From Planctomycetaceae bacterium UBA969 (GTDB taxonomy: Bacteria > Planctomycetota > Planctomycetia > Gemmatales > Gemmataceae), in assembly GCA_002303765.1 (NCBI GenBank), contig DBCB01000111.1:3569-13911 (forward strand): a stretch of 10,343 bases of DNA, written 5' to 3'. A program made the position numbers and the translations under genes. The notes beneath the pieces were generated by a model, which ran no database searches, was not told the origin of the DNA, and saw only the letters and a program-made list of their open reading frames with translations. Every line of letters begins with the position of its first letter. The first letter of the stretch is position 1. Below are positions 7,049 through 10,343 of the stretch, piece by piece.

Positions 7049-8890
7049 TCAACCCAATGGCGGGAGTGGGATTTCCATCGAAAGGCAGAATGCCCTTAGC
7101 AACACGCCCTCATCCTGAGTGATTTTTCCATCATGCAGGATTGCAGCTATGCAACCATCTAGCACCTTATGCTTAATTTCTGTATTGGCTTGAGCTAGAA
7201 AATCAAACACCTTATCGAGCATTTTAAAATCGTCTGTTTTAGTTTCAATGTTGTCTAATAAACCATGAATTTCTGCTGCTTTGATTGCTTTTTGATAAGC
7301 GGCATCTGGGTTATCAGAAAGTTTTGCAAAGAAAGTGAACACCGTGCTAGCGGCAATTCCAAGCGCGGCACCTGGCCCCTTCACTTGGTGAAACTTCTCT
7401 AGCCCTGTTTTAGCCAACCGCCAGACGCAGAATTCAAAAAAATCAATCTTCCCATCCGCACTTATCAAAGCCTTACATGTTTTTAGAGCATCTATTGATT
7501 GCTCTTTGCCCAACATTTTTAATGAGGGCAAGGCTTTTGATAACAAGGTAAACAATTGCAGCTTGTTTGTTTGCAAAACCAAAGGTTCGACCTCGAAAAG
7601 TGCTTGAGCTATTGCAGGGTCTAACTTGCTTATGAGTTGATCCCGTGCCTTCGTACGTGAAAGGTTATCTGGTGGAAGCAGCATTGAGTAAAGAACAGCA
7701 AGTGCCCCTGCAGGATCATGGCATTGGTTTTCAATCGAGACAAGAATCGGGATGGGGGGTGGTGATTTTTTGGCAGGCATACGCATGGTGCCTGCCAGGT
7801 TTGAAAGTTGGGCAGCGGAAAATGCGATGTCATCGGTTGGTTCAGTTGAAGTTGCTTCAGAAGAATTTTCGGGGGGCTGAAAATAAACTCCTTCGATTCT
7901 TTGAATTCTTTCTTCCAAGGGAGGGTGGGTTGCGAATAATGCGCTAAACCCTGATATTCCATTCCCAAAAAACAGATGGCTTGCTTCGGGCGCATTAGGA
8001 TTTCTAATGATTGAGCCTTGATCCCAACCTGCAATTTTTCGAAGTGCCCCGCCTATACCATCAGGGTTTCGGGTGAATTGCACCGCAGAGGCATCTGCGA
8101 GAAACTCACGCTGACGAGATACGGCGGCTTGAATTAATCTTCCAAAAAACCATCCCATCCAACCAAGGATAAACAGCACCAAACCAATCATGAATATCGC
8201 ACCTTTACCATCATTCTTTTTCTCGTTCGATGAATTACCGCTATAGGAAATCGAACGAATAAGGATTTCACCCAAGATACTTAGAAAGAAAATGCCGTAA
8301 AGAATTCCCATCAATCGGATATTAAGTTTCATATCCCCATTGAGAATATGGCTGAATTCGTGAGCTATTACCCCTTGCAATTCATCTCGAGAAAGGGCTT
8401 CGACACAACCTTTGGTTACGCCGATCACCGCGTCATTGGGCGACCATCCTGCTGCAAACGCGTTGATACCATCTTCATCCATGAGATAAACACGGGGCAC
8501 AGGCATGCCTGATGCGATAGCCATCTCTTCTACGATGTTGAGGATTTTTTTTTCAACAGGGTCGTGGGTATCATGTTGAAGTAGAGTGCCGCCCAGCGAT
8601 TCAGCAACCGATGCGCCACCGCCACTACTGAGTTGGGATAGGCGATATAAACTTGCACTACCAATGACAAATCCGAGGAAAGCTGCAACCAATGCTAGTG
8701 CGGGAAAATAAGTTTCAAGTATTTTCCCCCAGTTGGCACCATCTAAACCACCAGGTGAATCTGAGTATCCCAAGCCAAGAAGAAGAATACCATCGATGCT
8801 GAAGATCAGCGCAAATACGCCTAGTCCAAATAGAACTAGTAATCTAAAGGTGTGATTTCGTGCCTTTTCTTGATGCTCAAAAAATCTCAT
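7049..8890 (-). CDS. M48 family (HtpX-like) membrane zinc protease with C-terminal TerB-like region
   Basis: The gene encodes a 613-residue membrane metalloprotease. Two transmembrane segments (about 17-40 and 61-83) precede the zinc site HEFSH (177-181), with Glu178 as catalytic base. Two more hydrophobic segments (about 190-213 and 231-254) come before the third zinc ligand Glu262 in REFLADASA. ATHPPLEERI (320-329) is typical of M48 enzymes. The protease core ends near 335. A low-complexity linker (about 337-385) leads to an alpha-helical tail of some 220 residues with two acidic loops, ISADGKIDFFEF (476-487) and LHDGKITQDEGVLL (585-598), resembling TerB-like domains. HtpX itself has about 290 residues, so this is a long variant. 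It follows lemA by 20 bases, forming an operon. No Shine-Dalgarno is visible, but the N-terminus MRFFEHQEKAR fits the family. It probably degrades or processes membrane proteins; the substrate is unknown. Confidence 0.92.
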   Translation of the reverse strand: MRFFEHQEKARNHTFRLLVLFGLGVFALIFSIDGILLLGLGYSDSPGGLDGANWGKILETYFPALALVAAFLGFVIGSASLYRLSQLSSGGGASVAESLGGTLLQHDTHDPVEKKILNIVEEMAIASGMPVPRVYLMDEDGINAFAAGWSPNDAVIGVTKGCVEALSRDELQGVIAHEFSHILNGDMKLNIRLMGILYGIFFLSILGEILIRSISYSGNSSNEKKNDGKGAIFMIGLVLFILGWMGWFFGRLIQAAVSRQREFLADASAVQFTRNPDGIGGALRKIAGWDQGSIIRNPNAPEASHLFFGNGISGFSALFATHPPLEERIQRIEGVYFQPPENSSEATSTEPTDDIAFSAAQLSNLAGTMRMPAKKSPPPIPILVSIENQCHDPAGALAVLYSMLLPPDNLSRTKARDQLISKLDPAIAQALFEVEPLVLQTNKLQLFTLLSKALPSLKMLGKEQSIDALKTCKALISADGKIDFFEFCVWRLAKTGLEKFHQVKGPGAALGIAASTVFTFFAKLSDNPDAAYQKAIKAAEIHGLLDNIETKTDDFKMLDKVFDFLAQANTEIKHKVLDGCIAAILHDGKITQDEGVLLRAFCLSMEIPLPPLG

Positions 8891-8910
8891 AGTGTTTCAG
8901 TTCTGTAGAT

Positions 8911-9519
8911 TTAGAACTTCACCTTGGGAGCTTCTCTTTCGGTCGGATTTTCCAGCGTGAATTGTTGAGCTGTTACAAAACCTGTCAAGCCTGCAACAAT
9001 CACATTGGGAAATGTTTCACGGTAGATGTTGTAATCCATGATTGAATCATTAAACGCTTGGCGAGAAAATCCAACTTTGTTCTCGGTGGATGTTAATTCT
9101 TCTTGAAGTTGCATCATATTCTGGTTTGCTTTTAAATCAGGGTATGCTTCTGATAAGGCAAATAAGCGACCTAAGGTTCCACCCAACGATGATTCTGCAG
9201 CCATCAGAGTTTTCATCGCTTCGGGGTCGCCTGGGTTCGCTGCTGCTTTTACCCCTGCATTCGCAGCTTGGTTTCTCGCAGAAATCACAGCTTCGAGGGT
9301 ACCTTTTTCGTGTGTCATGTATCCTTTTACAGCTTCCACAAGGTTTGGAATAAGATCGTAGCGCCTTTTAAGTTGAACATCGATTTGACCATAGGCATTT
9401 TTAAACCTATTACGTCTGGCAACCAATCCGTTGTAGATGCCCACAGCAAATAATGGCACGAGGAATCCAATTCCTAAAAGTACTACAACGCCAATTAAAG
9501 CCGGTCCTAAATCATTCAT
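8911..9519 (-). CDS. lemA: LemA family membrane protein
   Basis: The gene encodes a 202-residue protein with one N-terminal transmembrane helix (about 6-30) and a long helical cytoplasmic or periplasmic domain. The family hallmark YNGLVARRNRFKNAYGQIDV (29-48) runs straight into QLKRRYDLIPNLVEAVKGYM (49-68), with EKGTLEAVISARN (71-83) next. The tail NDSIMDYNIYRETFPN (157-172) is also typical. Length is usual for LemA. It is the first gene of a leftward pair with an M48 protease 20 bases downstream, an arrangement common across bacteria. The name comes from a Listeria antigen, and the molecular role is not settled: scaffold, partner or substrate of the protease are all possible. The start at 9519 has only a weak AAAGAG upstream. 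A candidate promoter lies at 9562-9592. Confidence 0.95.
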   Translation of the reverse strand: MNDLGPALIGVVVLLGIGFLVPLFAVGIYNGLVARRNRFKNAYGQIDVQLKRRYDLIPNLVEAVKGYMTHEKGTLEAVISARNQAANAGVKAAANPGDPEAMKTLMAAESSLGGTLGRLFALSEAYPDLKANQNMMQLQEELTSTENKVGFSRQAFNDSIMDYNIYRETFPNVIVAGLTGFVTAQQFTLENPTEREAPKVKF

Positions 9520-9561
9520 GATGAATCTCTTTCAAGCTAAATTAATCAGTTTTCCAGCTTT

Positions 9562-9592
9562 AGTATAATCAAATAATAAGCCATATAGTCAA
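9562..9592 (-). promoter_or_regulatory. Candidate promoter for lemA and the M48 protease
   Basis: On the minus strand TTGACT (9592-9587, five of six) and TATACT (9567-9562, five of six) lie 19 bases apart, slightly long. The start would fall near 9555, giving a 36-base leader. Both boxes are good and no other promoter is obvious for the pair. Confidence 0.5.
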
Positions 9593-9605
9593 CAATAATC
9601 GGATC

Positions 9606-9617
9606 TGATCAAGGTTT
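9606..9617 (+). repeat. TGATCAAGGTTT, copy 2
   Basis: This is identical to 2465-2476 and lies one base before the TATAAT proposed for nadD. CAATAAT precedes it at 9593-9599, as in copy 1 but with a gap of 6 rather than 4 bases. It sits where an activator or a repressor of nadD could bind. Confidence 0.4.
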
Positions 9618-9618
9618 C

Positions 9619-9624
9619 TATAAT
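9619..9624 (+). promoter_or_regulatory. Candidate -10 box for nadD
   Basis: TATAAT is a perfect -10 consensus, but the position 17 bases upstream (9596-9601, TAATCG) is a poor -35. If used, the leader would be about 67 bases and the promoter may depend on an activator bound at the neighbouring repeat. Confidence 0.4.
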
Positions 9625-9697
9625 CATTATTCGAGGAATGTGTCGAATTATTTAAGATTTTCATGTAAAAAGAATTAAATATCTATGGAGAGTTAAC

Positions 9698-10309
9698 ATG
9701 CGTCTTGGAATTTTTGGCGGTACATTCGATCCGGTTCATTTTGGACATTTGGCACTTGCTGAAGAATGCCTTGCTGTGGCAGGTTTGGACGAGGTTTGGT
9801 TGGTGCCCGCAGCATCGCCTCCTCATAAGGGTGGAAAAAAACTTTCACGCTTTGATCAACGCAAAGAAATGCTTGAGCTCGCTATTGCGGGAAATGAAAA
9901 ATTTAAAGTCGAACCTATGGAAGCTGATCGCCCGGGGCCAAGCTTTACCATTGATACCCTTGAAGAAATCCAGAAGCGTAAGCCCAACGATGAATTGTTT
10001 TTGATTATTGGTGGCGATAGTGCATTGGAATTTTCCACTTGGAAAGATCCCGCTAAAATTGCATCCCTTGCAACTATTATTGTGCGCATCCGGCCTGGGG
10101 TTATCATGCCTACAGAACAGGAATTTATTTCACAATTGGGTAAAGAATTAGGCGTACAACCCAAAGTGATTTTTGTTGCGGGCCCCCCTTATTTGGATGT
10201 TTCCAGTTCTTTATTAAAAGAGCGTGTAAGCAATAATAAAAGCATCCGATACTTATTACCAAGGGCTGTGGAAGTCTATATTCAGCAAAAAAAACTTTAT
10301 CTTTCATAA
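9698..10309 (+). CDS. nadD: Nicotinate-nucleotide adenylyltransferase NadD
   Basis: NadD joins ATP and nicotinate mononucleotide to make deamido-NAD, the penultimate step of NAD synthesis, in the cytoplasm. The 203-residue protein opens with GIFGGTFDPVHFGH (4-17), the nucleotidyltransferase GxFDPxHxGH motif whose two histidines bind ATP phosphates. WLVPAASPPHKGG (34-46) and SFTIDTL (82-88) are typical NadD substrate-site segments, as is LIIGGDSALEFSTWKDP (102-118). DVSSSLLKERV (167-177) is a variant of the ISSTxIR signature, and the protein ends with IRYLLPRAVEVYIQQKKLY. Length is typical. GGAGAG at 9687-9692 is a good ribosome site. In many genomes the ribosome silencing factor gene rsfS follows nadD; here the window stops 34 bases after it. 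The gene is divergent from lemA. Confidence 0.97.
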   Translation: MRLGIFGGTFDPVHFGHLALAEECLAVAGLDEVWLVPAASPPHKGGKKLSRFDQRKEMLELAIAGNEKFKVEPMEADRPGPSFTIDTLEEIQKRKPNDELFLIIGGDSALEFSTWKDPAKIASLATIIVRIRPGVIMPTEQEFISQLGKELGVQPKVIFVAGPPYLDVSSSLLKERVSNNKSIRYLLPRAVEVYIQQKKLYLS

Positions 10310-10343
10310 TTCTCAAATACTTTTATATTTTTTTTTGACAATT

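Larger units (their letters stand above)
9520..9697. other. Divergent lemA-nadD regulatory spacer
   Basis: This 178-base AT-rich spacer holds no gene. It contains outward promoters for both flanking genes and the second copy of TGATCAAGGTTT between them. I see no stem-loop that would suggest a riboswitch or the NiaR/NrtR-type operators known for NAD genes, although a degenerate site could be missed by eye. Confidence 0.6.

Noticed and set aside
6561..7052. Leftward open frame of 163 codons over the end of ligA
   Set aside because: It is antisense to the helix-hairpin-helix and BRCT parts of LigA and overlaps the protease stop. Its cysteine- and phenylalanine-rich translation looks like a shadow.
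7645..7947. Rightward open frame of 100 codons inside the M48 protease gene
   Set aside because: It is the complement of the linker and core of the protease and shows no independent coding signs.
10335..10340. Perfect TTGACA near the right edge, possibly a -35 box for the next gene
   Set aside because: The window ends three bases later, so no -10 box can be seen. It follows a T-run and could be chance.
10310..10343. T-run after nadD as a terminator
   Set aside because: No stem precedes the T-run, so it does not qualify as an intrinsic terminator.
1..10343. Mobile elements, CRISPR arrays, toxin-antitoxin or phage-defence genes
   Set aside because: No transposase, integrase, spaced direct repeats or defence-type domain is visible. 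All the long frames are accounted for by the seven genes listed.

Overview
This is a roughly 10.3 kb stretch of ordinary, densely coding bacterial chromosome, moderately AT-rich by eye. It holds seven protein genes, one of them cut by the left edge. I see no RNA gene, insertion sequence, prophage, CRISPR array or plasmid-type gene. The NAD-dependent ligase proves a bacterium. The lineage cannot be fixed from this window: the mix of a YgjK/MGH1-type glycosidase, LemA with a long M48 protease, and LigA fits a Gram-negative, perhaps a low-GC planctomycete or relative, but that is a guess.

Left third (1-4067). A partial GH63/MGH1-like glycoside hydrolase runs leftwards off the window. A 344-base intergenic region separates it from two rightward genes: a dienelactone-hydrolase-type alpha/beta hydrolase and a ComF/COG1926-type phosphoribosyltransferase. 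Elsewhere these last two domains are found fused in one protein, so the pair probably works together, although its substrate is unknown. The glycosidase, hydrolase and transferase look like an accessory metabolic or stress set.

Middle (4076-7040). A leftward gene encodes an unrecognised four-helix membrane protein with a possible PH-like cytoplasmic domain. It is divergent from ligA, the replicative and repair NAD-dependent DNA ligase, which is complete with all expected motifs. Their 76-base spacer has overlapping candidate promoters centred on a palindromic AGTATACT.

Right third (7049-10309). A leftward lemA-M48 protease operon encodes a membrane protein and a membrane zinc protease carrying an extra C-terminal TerB-like alpha-helical region. 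It is divergent from nadD, the nicotinate-nucleotide adenylyltransferase of NAD synthesis. NadD leads to the NAD that LigA consumes, but that is a metabolic link, not evidence of co-regulation.

The best leads for follow-up are the unrecognised membrane protein, the TerB-like tail on the M48 protease, the split transferase/hydrolase pair, and short sequence motifs shared between separate intergenic regions. I did not find a convincing new multi-gene system.
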